A stretch of DNA of 64,000 nucleotides from an uncultured Parabacteroides sp. GTDB lineage: Bacteria; Bacteroidota; Bacteroidia; Bacteroidales; Tannerellaceae. The notes beneath the pieces are model-generated. The model searched no databases. It saw only the letters and a program-made list of their open reading frames with translations, and had not been told where the DNA came from. Made by a program: the position numbers and the translations under genes. The DNA is taken from positions 39,045-103,044 of the forward strand of contig CALUZS010000010.1 of the NCBI GenBank assembly GCA_944325355.1, written 5' to 3'. Shown one piece after another: positions 35,553 through 43,917 of the stretch (position 1 is the stretch's first letter; every line of letters begins with the position of its first letter).

Positions 35553-36596
35553 ATGGCAAAGAAAGGAAGAAAAGTAAAGGTTGTCAGCAAATTAATCATA
35601 GGTATTATTATAGGAATAGCTTGCCTTTTGGGGGGAATAGGATATAAAATGTTGTGGGCACCCAATTTCATACCTTCAAATACCATATATATATATGTAG
35701 ATTCTGTCCGTGATTTTGACGATTTATGTGCTCAGGTAGAGAAAGAAGGACGTTGTAAAGATCTGTTTATGTTCAGGCTGCTGGCTGGAATATTTGATTA
35801 CCCTTCAAAGATGTTGACGGGGAGATATGCCATTAATCCAGGCATGAATAACTTGTCGCTGTTGAATGATTTGAGACGTGGTCACCAAAAAGCAACTTCC
35901 ATTACCTTCAACAGTGTTCGTTTGAAAGAGAACTTGGCTGAAAGCTTAGATAAGCAACTTATGCTTTCAACAGAAGATCTGTTGTCTTTGTTGAATGATT
36001 CTGCTTATTGTTCTTCCCTTGGTTTTACAACACAAACGATAGCTGCTATTTTTATACCGAATACGTATGAGGTGTATTGGAATATTTCACCTGCGCGTTT
36101 GGTGGAGCGTATGTTGAAGGAGTACAACCGTTTTTGGACAGAAGAGCGTAAGGCGAAAGCAGCATCGCAGGGATTGACTCCGGTAGAGGTAGAGATATTG
36201 GCTTCGATTGTCCAGGAAGAAACGGCGGATCTTAGTGAATATCCGGTAATTGCCGGACTGTATTTGAATCGTTTGCGGAGGGGAATGCTTTTGCAAGCGG
36301 ACCCGACGGTAAAATTTGCGGTAGGCGATTTTTCGTTGCAGCGTGTTTTGTACAAACATCTAGAGATTGATTCGCCATACAATACCTATAAATATGCAGG
36401 GTTGCCGCCGGGGTTGTTGCGCCTGGCTACTATCCAAGGAATTGACGCTGTATTGAATGCGACCAAACATTCTTATTTGTATATGTGTGCAAAGGAAGAC
36501 TTTTCTGGGAAACACAATTTTGCGCGAACCTTGGCGGAACATTCACGGAACGCCCTCCGCTATCAGCAGGCTTTAAATCGTAGAAATATCCGTTAG
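35553..36596 (+). CDS. mltG: Endolytic murein transglycosylase MltG (YceG-like)
   Basis: Inner membrane lytic transglycosylase that cuts nascent peptidoglycan and sets strand length. One N-terminal membrane anchor (about residues 12-30) is followed by a LysM-like domain and the YceG catalytic domain. The catalytic Glu is in LASIVQEETADLSEYPVIAG, and the conserved LQADPTVKFA and SPYNTYKYAGLPPG segments are present. At 347 residues it is typical. A -7-like TAATTTTG lies at 35515-35522. Confidence 0.94.
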   Translation: MAKKGRKVKVVSKLIIGIIIGIACLLGGIGYKMLWAPNFIPSNTIYIYVDSVRDFDDLCAQVEKEGRCKDLFMFRLLAGIFDYPSKMLTGRYAINPGMNNLSLLNDLRRGHQKATSITFNSVRLKENLAESLDKQLMLSTEDLLSLLNDSAYCSSLGFTTQTIAAIFIPNTYEVYWNISPARLVERMLKEYNRFWTEERKAKAASQGLTPVEVEILASIVQEETADLSEYPVIAGLYLNRLRRGMLLQADPTVKFAVGDFSLQRVLYKHLEIDSPYNTYKYAGLPPGLLRLATIQGIDAVLNATKHSYLYMCAKEDFSGKHNFARTLAEHSRNALRYQQALNRRNIR

Positions 36597-36675
36597 GATG
36601 CTTTGGTTTTGTTATTAAAATCGTATTTTTGGAAGACAAAATGGATTAGAATTAAAATATAAATCGATAAAACGC

Positions 36676-38274
36676 ATGGGAAAACATCTTTTTTTAGGAG
36701 ATGAAGCTATTGCTCAGGCTGCAATTGATGCAGGATTGTCTGGCGTGTATTCTTATCCGGGAACTCCGTCGACGGAGATTACGGAATATATTCAGATGTC
36801 GCCTGTAGCGAAAGAACGGGGAATTCATAGTCGTTGGTGTGCAAATGAAAAAACGGCAATGGAGGCTGCTTTAGGAATGAGTTTCGCAGGAAAACGTTCG
36901 CTTTGCTGTATGAAGCATGTGGGGCTGAATGTTGCTGCGGATTGCTTCATGAACGCCGCAATGAGCGGAATTAACGGTGGAATGATTATCGTTTCGGCGG
37001 ATGACCCATCAATGCACTCATCTCAAAACGAACAGGACAATCGTCTTTTTGCCGATTTTGCAATGCTTCCGGTTTTGGAGCCGTCCAACCAGCAGGAAGC
37101 TTATGATATGGTTTATGAGGGATTTGAGTTGTCTGAGAAGTTGGGCTACCCGATTTTGTTACGGATAACCACGCGTATGGCACATTCACGTGCCGGCGTA
37201 GTGTCGCGTGCGCAGAAGCCGGAACGGGAGATGGAGTGTCCAGCCAACGGACGTAGCCGTTATATTTTGTTGCCGGCGTTGGCGCGTAAACGTTTCAAAT
37301 CGTTGTTGTCAGCACAGCGATTGTTTGAAGAAGCTTCGGAAAAGTCTGTATATAACTGTTATTATGATGCTCCGGACAAGTCGTTGGGAGTAATAACTAC
37401 CGGAATCGCTTTTAACTATCTGTCTGAGAATTATCCCGGTGGCTTTGTGCATCCGGTTTTGAAAATCACGCAGTATCCGCTTCCTGTGAAGCTGATTGAA
37501 AAAATAGCTTCCGAATGTGATGAATTGTTGGTGCTTGAAGAAGGTTATCCAATGGTTGAAGGAAAATTGCGTGGAATTCTGAACAACGGTAAGCCGGTTC
37601 ATGGCCGGATGGATGGGACTTTACAACGTGATGGAGAACTCTCACCTGATGCGGTAGGAAAGGCTTTAGGTTTATCAATAGAAACGTTTTATGCTGTTCC
37701 GGAAATCGTGGAACAGCGTCCTCCTGCTTTGTGCCAAGGTTGTGGACACCGGGATATGTATGCGGCATTGAACGAAGTAATCGCCGAATATCCGGGAGCA
37801 AAAGTTTTTGGCGATATCGGATGTTATACATTGGGGGCATTGCCGCCTTTCCGGGCAATAGATACGTGTATCGATATGGGCGCATCAATCACGATGGCGA
37901 AGGGTGCATCTGATGCAGGCGTTTTCCCTGCGGTCTCGGTTATCGGAGATTCTACCTTTACGCATTCGGGAATGACCGGATTATTGGATTGCGTGAATGA
38001 AAATACGAATATCACAATTGTGATTTCCGACAACGAGACAACGGCAATGACCGGAGGACAGGATTCTGCAGGTACCGGTCGTTTGGAGTCTATTTGCACA
38101 GGGATTGGTGTCAATCCGGAGCATGTCCGGGTGATGGTTCCATTGAAAAAGAATTATGAGGAAATGAAGCGGATAATTCGTGAGGAGATAGAATATAACG
38201 GAGTTTCCGTATTGATTCCGCGTCGAGAATGTATTCAGACATTAACCAGAAAGAATAAGGCGAAAAAGAAATGA
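36676..38274 (+). CDS. iorA: Indolepyruvate ferredoxin oxidoreductase, alpha subunit
   Basis: ThDP enzyme subunit that oxidatively decarboxylates aryl pyruvates to aryl-acetyl-CoA, or runs in reverse. The pyrimidine-binding domain is at the N-terminus (YSYPGTPSTEITEYI), and the ThDP domain shows CQGCGHRDMYAALNE and GDSTFTHSGMTGLLD. At 532 residues it stops soon after the ThDP domain. The C-terminal 2[4Fe-4S] ferredoxin domain of archaeal IorA is missing. It overlaps iorB by four bases, and a separate iron-sulfur protein gene follows. A dedicated promoter is not obvious in the 79-base gap after mltG. Confidence 0.93.
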   Translation: MGKHLFLGDEAIAQAAIDAGLSGVYSYPGTPSTEITEYIQMSPVAKERGIHSRWCANEKTAMEAALGMSFAGKRSLCCMKHVGLNVAADCFMNAAMSGINGGMIIVSADDPSMHSSQNEQDNRLFADFAMLPVLEPSNQQEAYDMVYEGFELSEKLGYPILLRITTRMAHSRAGVVSRAQKPEREMECPANGRSRYILLPALARKRFKSLLSAQRLFEEASEKSVYNCYYDAPDKSLGVITTGIAFNYLSENYPGGFVHPVLKITQYPLPVKLIEKIASECDELLVLEEGYPMVEGKLRGILNNGKPVHGRMDGTLQRDGELSPDAVGKALGLSIETFYAVPEIVEQRPPALCQGCGHRDMYAALNEVIAEYPGAKVFGDIGCYTLGALPPFRAIDTCIDMGASITMAKGASDAGVFPAVSVIGDSTFTHSGMTGLLDCVNENTNITIVISDNETTAMTGGQDSAGTGRLESICTGIGVNPEHVRVMVPLKKNYEEMKRIIREEIEYNGVSVLIPRRECIQTLTRKNKAKKK

Positions 38275-38855
38275 AGACGGATATTATATTGTCAGGCGTA
38301 GGAGGACAAGGGATATTGTCTATTGCAGCAGTGATAGGAGATGCCGCTTTGAATGAAGGTCTTTATATGAAGCAGGCAGAAGTTCATGGAATGAGTCAAC
38401 GAGGGGGAGATGTTCAGTCGAATTTGCGTCTGTCGGACCAGCCCATTTCCTCCGATTTGATTCCTTTGGGGCAGGCAGATTTAATTATATCGTTGGAGCC
38501 GATGGAGAGCTTGCGTTATTTGCCTTATTTGAAACGGGACGGTTGGCTGGTTACAAATTCGCAGCCGTTTATCAATATTCCCAATTATCCGGATGTTGAA
38601 ACAGTGCGGAAAGAAATCGACAAGCTTCCCCACAAGGTGGTTCTTGACGTGGAAACGATTGCTAAAAATGTAGGCTCAGTACGGGCTGCCAATATCGTAA
38701 TGCTGGGAGCAGCTGCTCCTTTTATCGGTATCGAATACGATAAGATTGCGGAAGGTATCAAACGTATTTTTACACGGAAAGGGGAAGAAATCGTAGAAAT
38801 GAACTTGAAAGCGTTGAAAGCCGGTTTTGATGTGGCACAAAGTTTTGCCGGTTGA
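38271..38855 (+). CDS. iorB: Indolepyruvate ferredoxin oxidoreductase, beta subunit
   Basis: Gamma-type domain of the 2-oxoacid:acceptor oxidoreductase family and partner of IorA. It begins with the diagnostic LSGVGGQGILSIAAVIG and carries the typical EVHGMSQRGGDVQSNLRLSD segment. At 194 residues it is normal. The ATGA overlap with iorA implies translational coupling and a 1:1 complex. Confidence 0.95.
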   Translation: MKTDIILSGVGGQGILSIAAVIGDAALNEGLYMKQAEVHGMSQRGGDVQSNLRLSDQPISSDLIPLGQADLIISLEPMESLRYLPYLKRDGWLVTNSQPFINIPNYPDVETVRKEIDKLPHKVVLDVETIAKNVGSVRAANIVMLGAAAPFIGIEYDKIAEGIKRIFTRKGEEIVEMNLKALKAGFDVAQSFAG

Positions 38856-38880
38856 TTTGAATGATATTTTGTTGTAAGGT

Positions 38881-39663
38881 ATGGAAAGATTGTCTGTTTC
38901 GGTAGTTTACTTTTCTCCGACCCGCACATCAGCAGCTATTGCTCGTGCCATTGCGGCAGGAATGGGAAATGTTGCTGTTAAAGAATATGATATTACTTGC
39001 GATGCGCCGGAATCTATCAGGCTGGATAGTGATATTGCAATTATGGCAGTGCCTGTCTATGGTGGCCGCGTTGCGGAAACAGCAGTAGAACGTTTGAAGC
39101 ATGTTTCTACATCGGTTGCACTGGCTGTTCCGGTTGTCGTATACGGTAACAGGGATTATGAGGACGCTTTACTGGAGTTGAAAGATATTATAGGAGAGCA
39201 AGGCTTTGTTTCATTGGCTGCAGCTGCTTTTATTTGTGAACACTCTTACAGCCGTCCGGAAATGCCGATTGCAGAAGGACGCCCGGATGCCGAAGATTTG
39301 GAGAAAGCCCGTAACTTTGGTGCAACAATCGTGGCAAAATTTGCCGGGATAAAGAAAGGAAAAGAACTTCTGCCTTTGCAGGTAAAAGGGAATTATCCTT
39401 ACCGGGTTAAAGGAACCTCAGCACCGATAGCTCCGGTGGTGGATGCCGAAAAGTGTCTGTTATGCGGGGTTTGTGTGGATTTGTGTCCTGTCGATGCTAT
39501 TACTATTGCAGGGGACAAGATTTCTACCGATCCGGTACTTTGTATAAAGTGCTGCGCTTGTGTGAAATATTGCCCGGAGGATGCCCGGTCGTTCGATACA
39601 CCCTATACGGCGATGTTGCATGAAAAATGCAAACTTCGTCGTGAACCGGAATATTTTGTGTGA
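38881..39663 (+). CDS. Flavodoxin-like/2[4Fe-4S] ferredoxin fusion (EFR1-type)
   Basis: Predicted cytosolic electron carrier. The N-terminal half is a flavodoxin-like domain starting VVYFSPTRTSAAIARAIA, with the FMN phosphate loop as SPTRTS. The C-terminal 75 residues hold two four-cysteine motifs, CLLCGVCVDLCP and CIKCCACVKYCP, for two [4Fe-4S] clusters. Such EFR1 proteins are common in anaerobes. It lies 25 bases after iorB and may supply the iron-sulfur function that IorA lacks here; this partner role is inferred from position only. Confidence 0.88.
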   Translation: MERLSVSVVYFSPTRTSAAIARAIAAGMGNVAVKEYDITCDAPESIRLDSDIAIMAVPVYGGRVAETAVERLKHVSTSVALAVPVVVYGNRDYEDALLELKDIIGEQGFVSLAAAAFICEHSYSRPEMPIAEGRPDAEDLEKARNFGATIVAKFAGIKKGKELLPLQVKGNYPYRVKGTSAPIAPVVDAEKCLLCGVCVDLCPVDAITIAGDKISTDPVLCIKCCACVKYCPEDARSFDTPYTAMLHEKCKLRREPEYFV

Positions 39664-39693
39664 GATTTCTCCGGAACGAGGGGATAAGAATAG

Positions 39694-39745
39694 AGACGTC
39701 CGGACATGAGCCATACGGCTCAATATCCGGACGTCTTTGTTTTAT
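39694..39745. terminator. Long bidirectional terminator between the ior and aromatic operons
   Basis: AGACGTCCGGA at 39694-39704 and TCCGGACGTCT near 39726-39736 form the outer stem, with GAGCC/GGCTC inside. T-rich sequence follows and overlaps the tyrA stop region. Confidence 0.88.
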
Positions 39746-40515
39746 TCGATATTTTTCCGGATTTTTTCCAGATAGAGTTTCATTGCTGAAGAATCTTTCT
39801 TTTTTATAATATCTTGCAACACGGCAAGTTCTTCCTGTATTTTCTCAATCTGTTTCGGAGTCCGGGGATTGAACAGAATTTCCGTGAGCAGATAATCGTC
39901 TTCGGATAATAGCCCACGGGCAATTTTCATGTGGCGTTTGAATGTCGTTCCCGGAGCATCCTGGTGCTTCATGATTGAGGCAAAGACAATCGTTGAAGCG
40001 AATGGGATACCTAAAGAGTAGGCAACCACCTTGTCATGCTCTTCAAACGAGTATTCGCAGATGTTTAGTTTTAGTCCGCTATACAAATCCTTGAAGAAAA
40101 TTTTGCCCAAATGGTCTCCTTCGGAGATGATAATCGTATTTTCTTTCTCCAGCTGTCCCAAGTTTGCGAAAGTAGGACCGAACATCGGGTGTGTGGATAC
40201 GTATGGAAATCCGCATGTTTCGTAGAACTCTTTCAAATGGGTTTTCACGGATGCAATGTCGGATATGATACAATAAGGGGGCAAATATGGGAGTATTGTC
40301 CGGAAAGCATCAATAGTGTGGTTCAATGTCACGCAGTTGATGACCAATTCCGGCGCAAACTCTTTGACATCTTCGATGTTGCAAATCCGAAGTGCGTTAT
40401 AGATAAAACGCATGCGCTTAGGGTCTTTTTCCAATACGGCTACTTCGTGGTCGAAACTCAGCAGGTCGGTAAAGAAAGAGCCCATTTTACCGGCACCTAA
40501 AATCAGTATCTTCAT
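39742..40515 (-). CDS. tyrA: Prephenate dehydrogenase
   Basis: Converts prephenate to 4-hydroxyphenylpyruvate for tyrosine. The NAD-binding motif GAGKMGSFF is at the N-terminus, and STHPMFGPTFANLG is the conserved substrate-site segment with His. At 257 residues it is a stand-alone dehydrogenase without the chorismate mutase or ACT domain of the E. coli protein. It starts three bases after the DAHP synthase/mutase gene and ends the operon. Confidence 0.93.
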   Translation of the reverse strand: MKILILGAGKMGSFFTDLLSFDHEVAVLEKDPKRMRFIYNALRICNIEDVKEFAPELVINCVTLNHTIDAFRTILPYLPPYCIISDIASVKTHLKEFYETCGFPYVSTHPMFGPTFANLGQLEKENTIIISEGDHLGKIFFKDLYSGLKLNICEYSFEEHDKVVAYSLGIPFASTIVFASIMKHQDAPGTTFKRHMKIARGLLSEDDYLLTEILFNPRTPKQIEKIQEELAVLQDIIKKKDSSAMKLYLEKIRKNIE

Positions 40516-40518
40516 CCT

Positions 40519-41592
40519 TTAAGCTTGTTCGTTCATGATAATCATTTGTTGGCGGACAGATTCTTCATGGATTTCCCGGAAGATTGCCTTGACAAATTCT
40601 GTATTCAAATTGATTTGTTCCCCGATGTTTGAGCGTTTTTCCAGAATCTCATTATAACGGGGCGACTGTAAAATCGGCATATCGTGTTCTTTTTTATAGA
40701 CTCCAATTTCACGGGAAATCCGCATGCGTTTTGCGATAAGCTCCAACAATTGTTCATCGATGTTGTCGATTTGTCCACGTAATTGTGAAAGGTTTTCGGT
40801 TGTCTGCGTCCCTTCGCGGATAACCAGCAAGTTCAGGACATAATCCAAAACATCCGGGGTGATTTGTTGGGAAGCATCGCTCCATGCAGCATCGGGGTTA
40901 CAGTGGGATTCGATGATTAATCCGTCAAAACTTAAATCCATTGCTTGCTGGCAGAGGGGAGCGATTAATTCGCGTTTGCCACCGATATGGCTTGGATCGC
41001 AGAAAATAGGCAGGTCCGGCATACGGCGTCTCAGTTCGATGGGAATGTGCCACAAGGGTAAGTTTCGGTAAATCTTTTTGTCATAGGAGCTGAATCCCCG
41101 ATGGATGGCAGCCAAGCGTTGGATGCCTGCTCCGTATAGGCGTTCGAATGCTCCAATCCAAAGCTCAAGATCCGGGTTTACCGGGTTTTTGATGAGGACG
41201 GGGATGTCGACACCTTTTAGCGCATCGGCGATTTCTTGTACGGCAAAAGGATTGACGGTTGTACGTGCTCCAATCCAAAGCAAGTCGATTCCTGCTTTCA
41301 GTGCTTCAAAAACGTGGTCTTTGGTAGCAACTTCGGTTGCGATGTACATGCCGGTTTCTTCTTTTACTTTTTTCATCCAAGCCAGCCCTTTGATTCCTAT
41401 GCCTTCGAATCCGCCTGGTTTGGTACGGGGTTTCCATATCCCGGCGCGAAAAATTTTGATTCCTTTTGCAGATAGGCTACGGGCTGTTTCCAAAACTTGT
41501 TCTTCTGTTTCAGCACTGCAAGGACCTGCGATGACGATTGGGCGTTGTTTGCTTACGCCCGGCAGGTCGATAGGTTTTATTACCATTTCCAT
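40519..41592 (-). CDS. Bifunctional DAHP synthase / type II chorismate mutase
   Basis: Carries out the first step of the shikimate pathway and the branch step chorismate to prephenate in one protein. Residues ~1-260 are a KDO8PS-like DAHP synthase (VIAGPCSAETEEQVLETARS; IGARTTVNPFAVQEIADALK; PIFCDPSHIGGKRE). Residues ~270-357 are an AroQ-type mutase (LRGQIDNIDEQLLELIAKRM). The mutase domain may give feedback control, as in other such fusions. There is a three-base gap to tyrA and a 25-base gap from the aminotransferase gene. Confidence 0.94.
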   Translation of the reverse strand: MEMVIKPIDLPGVSKQRPIVIAGPCSAETEEQVLETARSLSAKGIKIFRAGIWKPRTKPGGFEGIGIKGLAWMKKVKEETGMYIATEVATKDHVFEALKAGIDLLWIGARTTVNPFAVQEIADALKGVDIPVLIKNPVNPDLELWIGAFERLYGAGIQRLAAIHRGFSSYDKKIYRNLPLWHIPIELRRRMPDLPIFCDPSHIGGKRELIAPLCQQAMDLSFDGLIIESHCNPDAAWSDASQQITPDVLDYVLNLLVIREGTQTTENLSQLRGQIDNIDEQLLELIAKRMRISREIGVYKKEHDMPILQSPRYNEILEKRSNIGEQINLNTEFVKAIFREIHEESVRQQMIIMNEQA

Positions 41593-41617
41593 AATTGTCC
41601 TTTATTTGATAGTTGTT

Positions 41618-42799
41618 TTAAAATATCTTTTTGATTCTGTTAAGAGCTTCCGCCAATATGTCGTTTTTGCAGCAGAGGGAAATTCGGATATACCGTTCCC
41701 CGTTGCTGCCGAATATGAAGCCCGGAGTTATAAATACGTGTGCGTTGTAGAGCACCTTGTTTGCCAAATCTTCGCTTCCCCGTTCGTTGTCAGGGATACG
41801 CCCCCAGAGGAACATGCCGACTTGTTTTTCGTCAAAACTACATCCTAACGTGTGCATGATTTCTCCGGCTATGGCTCGTCGGCTGCGATACACTTCATTC
41901 ATTGTCGCATACCATGATTCAGGAGCTTTCAATGCTTCAGCTGCCGCCCGCTGCATTGGCCGGAATTGTCCGGAATCGATGTTGCTTTTTACTTTCAATA
42001 TCCATTGGACAAATTGATGGTTGCTGGCAAGCATGCCTATTCGCCAGCCGGGCATATTGTGTGCTTTGCTCATTGAATTAAGCTCAATGCAAATATCTTT
42101 TGCACCGGGTGTGCTTAGGATGCTGAGTGGATGTTCATTCAATATGAAGCTATATGGATTATCATTACATATAATAATGTGGTGTCTCTTCCCGAAGTCT
42201 ACCAACTTTGCGTAAAGTTCGGGTGTCGCATTTGCTCCTGTCGGCATATTCGGGTAATTGGTCCACATCAGCTTGACTTTCGACAAATCCATCTTTTCTA
42301 ACGCATCGAAATCGGGTTGCCAATTGTTTTTCTCTTCCAAGTCGTAATAAATCAGATTGGCGTCAACCAATTTACTGACGGAACTGTAGGTCGGGTATCC
42401 CGGATTGGGAACCAATACGCCGTCTCCCGGATTCAGGAATGCCAAAGATATGTGCAGTATTCCCTCTTTTGAACCAATCAGCGGTTGGATTTCCTTTTGC
42501 GGGTCGAGGGTGACGCCGTACCATTTTTTATACCATGCGGCAAAACCTTCACGAAGTTCAGGGATTCCGTTGTAAGGTTGGTAGCCATGTGCATTATCTT
42601 TTTGGGCGTCATGGCAGAGCGTTTGGATTGCCGTTGAAGAAGGCGGGAGATCCGGGCTGCCAATTCCCAAACTGATAACATCTAATCCGGCTTTATTCAT
42701 TTCAGCAACTTCTTTCAGTTTCTTAGAAAAGTAATATTCCTGAATGTTCTTTACCCGGTTTGCCGGAACGATTTCAAATACTTTGTTTTCCTTCTGCAT
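41618..42799 (-). CDS. Class I/II PLP aminotransferase, probably aromatic
   Basis: PLP enzyme of 393 residues, similar to LL-diaminopimelate/aromatic aminotransferases. Visible family elements are GSPDLPPSST, NYPNMPTGA, the PLP lysine in ELNSMSKAHNMPGWR and the carboxylate-binding Arg in RYIRISLCC. The location between pheA and the DAHPS/mutase gene, with a 26-base overlap with pheA, suggests it transaminates phenylpyruvate and hydroxyphenylpyruvate. A diaminopimelate role cannot be excluded. Confidence 0.88.
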   Translation of the reverse strand: MQKENKVFEIVPANRVKNIQEYYFSKKLKEVAEMNKAGLDVISLGIGSPDLPPSSTAIQTLCHDAQKDNAHGYQPYNGIPELREGFAAWYKKWYGVTLDPQKEIQPLIGSKEGILHISLAFLNPGDGVLVPNPGYPTYSSVSKLVDANLIYYDLEEKNNWQPDFDALEKMDLSKVKLMWTNYPNMPTGANATPELYAKLVDFGKRHHIIICNDNPYSFILNEHPLSILSTPGAKDICIELNSMSKAHNMPGWRIGMLASNHQFVQWILKVKSNIDSGQFRPMQRAAAEALKAPESWYATMNEVYRSRRAIAGEIMHTLGCSFDEKQVGMFLWGRIPDNERGSEDLANKVLYNAHVFITPGFIFGSNGERYIRISLCCKNDILAEALNRIKKIF

Positions 42800-43619
42800 A
42801 TTCTCCTAATATTTTTAAATCCTTAGTCAATGGACGTATGGCATCCAATGCCTGTTTATATCTTGTATAGTTGTTGAATGTTAAATTGATGTAGAAAAGG
42901 TATTCCCATTCCCGTCCGATTATCGGCAAAGATTGGATTTTAGTCAGGTTCATGTCGTAAAACGAGAGTACCGACAGGACTTTCGACAGGCTGCCAGCAG
43001 TGTGAGGTAATGCAAAGACGAGTGAGGATTTGTTTTTGTATTCATCGCGCATAAGTTCGTCGGCAACCCATTGGTCGGCAATGACGAGAAAACGGGTGAA
43101 ATTTCGTTTGTTTGTTTCTATCCCTTCAGCCAATACTTCCAAACCGTATATTTGGGCTGCCAACTTCCCGCAGATGGCTGCGTGTCCTTTTAATTGGTTC
43201 TCTGCAATCCAGCGGGCACTTCCTGCGGTATCATCTTTTTCCACCACTTTTGCATGGGGTAGAGTATCAAGAAATTCCGCACATTGCATTAAGGCTATCG
43301 GGTGTGAGTTAATCTCTTTGACATCGTGGATTGACGTTCCGGGTAACGCCACCAATGAGTGGGATATCCGCAGTTTGTATTCACCGACAATTTGCAATCC
43401 GCTTTGGCGAATCAGTTCATGGTTCTGCAGCAGGCTGCCTGCAATGGTGTTTTCGATTGCCATCATCCCCATTATTGAAGAATCTTTTTGCGTGCATTTT
43501 ATCACGTCTTTGAAAGTATTGCAAGGAATTGTTTCAACCTCTTCTCCTGCAAAATAGTTTTTGGCGGCTATGTCGTGGTAAGAACCTGCTATACCTTGAA
43601 TTGCTATTCTCTTTTTCAT
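42774..43619 (-). CDS. pheA: Prephenate dehydratase
   Basis: Converts prephenate to phenylpyruvate. The dehydratase domain has the catalytic TRF motif in KRNFTRFLVI. The C-terminal ACT domain (FALPHTAGSLSKVLSVLSFY and LTKIQSLPI) should bind phenylalanine for feedback; the usual ESRP is QSLP. At 281 residues it is a stand-alone dehydratase. It is the first structural gene of the operon and lies behind a leader with a Tyr/Phe-rich peptide and terminator (43645-43863). Confidence 0.94.
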   Translation of the reverse strand: MKKRIAIQGIAGSYHDIAAKNYFAGEEVETIPCNTFKDVIKCTQKDSSIMGMMAIENTIAGSLLQNHELIRQSGLQIVGEYKLRISHSLVALPGTSIHDVKEINSHPIALMQCAEFLDTLPHAKVVEKDDTAGSARWIAENQLKGHAAICGKLAAQIYGLEVLAEGIETNKRNFTRFLVIADQWVADELMRDEYKNKSSLVFALPHTAGSLSKVLSVLSFYDMNLTKIQSLPIIGREWEYLFYINLTFNNYTRYKQALDAIRPLTKDLKILGEYAEGKQSI

Positions 43620-43647
43620 AACGTTCCTTTTTCGATGTATGAAGTAT

Positions 43648-43681
43648 AAAAAAAAGGTCCTGCCGAATTTCGGCAGGACCT
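43648..43681 (-). terminator. Attenuator terminator in the pheA operon leader
   Basis: On the minus strand AGGTCCTGCCGA (43681-43670), a three-base loop and TCGGCAGGACCT (43666-43655) form a perfect 12-bp stem followed by a run of T (43655-43648). It lies between the leader ORF and the pheA ATG at 43619, so operon transcription must read through it. Confidence 0.93.
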
Positions 43682-43728
43682 GTATCTTGTTTCTTTAATA
43701 TATAACGTAATCTTTTATTCATAAACCT

Positions 43729-43806
43729 TTACATACAAACTCCTGCCTTTACCCTGTTGCTAAAGTAAAAGTAATAAAAGTAATATGTAAAGCTAAATCG
43801 GTTCAT
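43729..43806 (-). CDS. Aromatic leader peptide of the pheA operon (25 aa)
   Basis: Short ORF from ATG 43806 to TAA at 43729. It has 25 codons, of which 10 are Phe or Tyr, including eight in a row (codons 8-15, YYFYYFYF) after MNRFSFT. It begins about 20 bases after a predicted transcription start and ends 48 bases before a perfect intrinsic terminator that precedes pheA. Codons 20-22 contain GGCAGGA, which is complementary to TCCTGCC in the 5' arm of that terminator. This is the layout of a ribosome-stalling leader such as PheL, so its product probably has no function beyond being translated. Confidence 0.88.
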   Translation of the reverse strand: MNRFSFTYYFYYFYFSNRVKAGVCM

Positions 43807-43833
43807 TGAATCTTTTTGTTTTATTTTCCGGAG

Positions 43834-43863
43834 CAAAAATAGAAATTTTTTTTTAGAACCAAA
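43834..43863 (-). promoter_or_regulatory. Promoter of the pheA leader and operon
   Basis: Minus strand: TTTG at 43863-43860, 18 bases, then TATTTTTG at 43841-43834. The predicted start near 43827 leaves about 20 bases before the leader ATG at 43806. Confidence 0.7.
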
Positions 43864-43917
43864 CAAATCGTGATAAAAATTTTATTCATGTTTGCAAATT
43901 TCTTTATTGTCCGGGGA

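Noticed and set aside
43534..43722. Minus-strand ORF from ATG 43722 through the attenuator into pheA
   Set aside because: It crosses the terminator stem and is out of frame with pheA; its composition is unlike a protein. The Tyr/Phe leader ORF just upstream fits far better.
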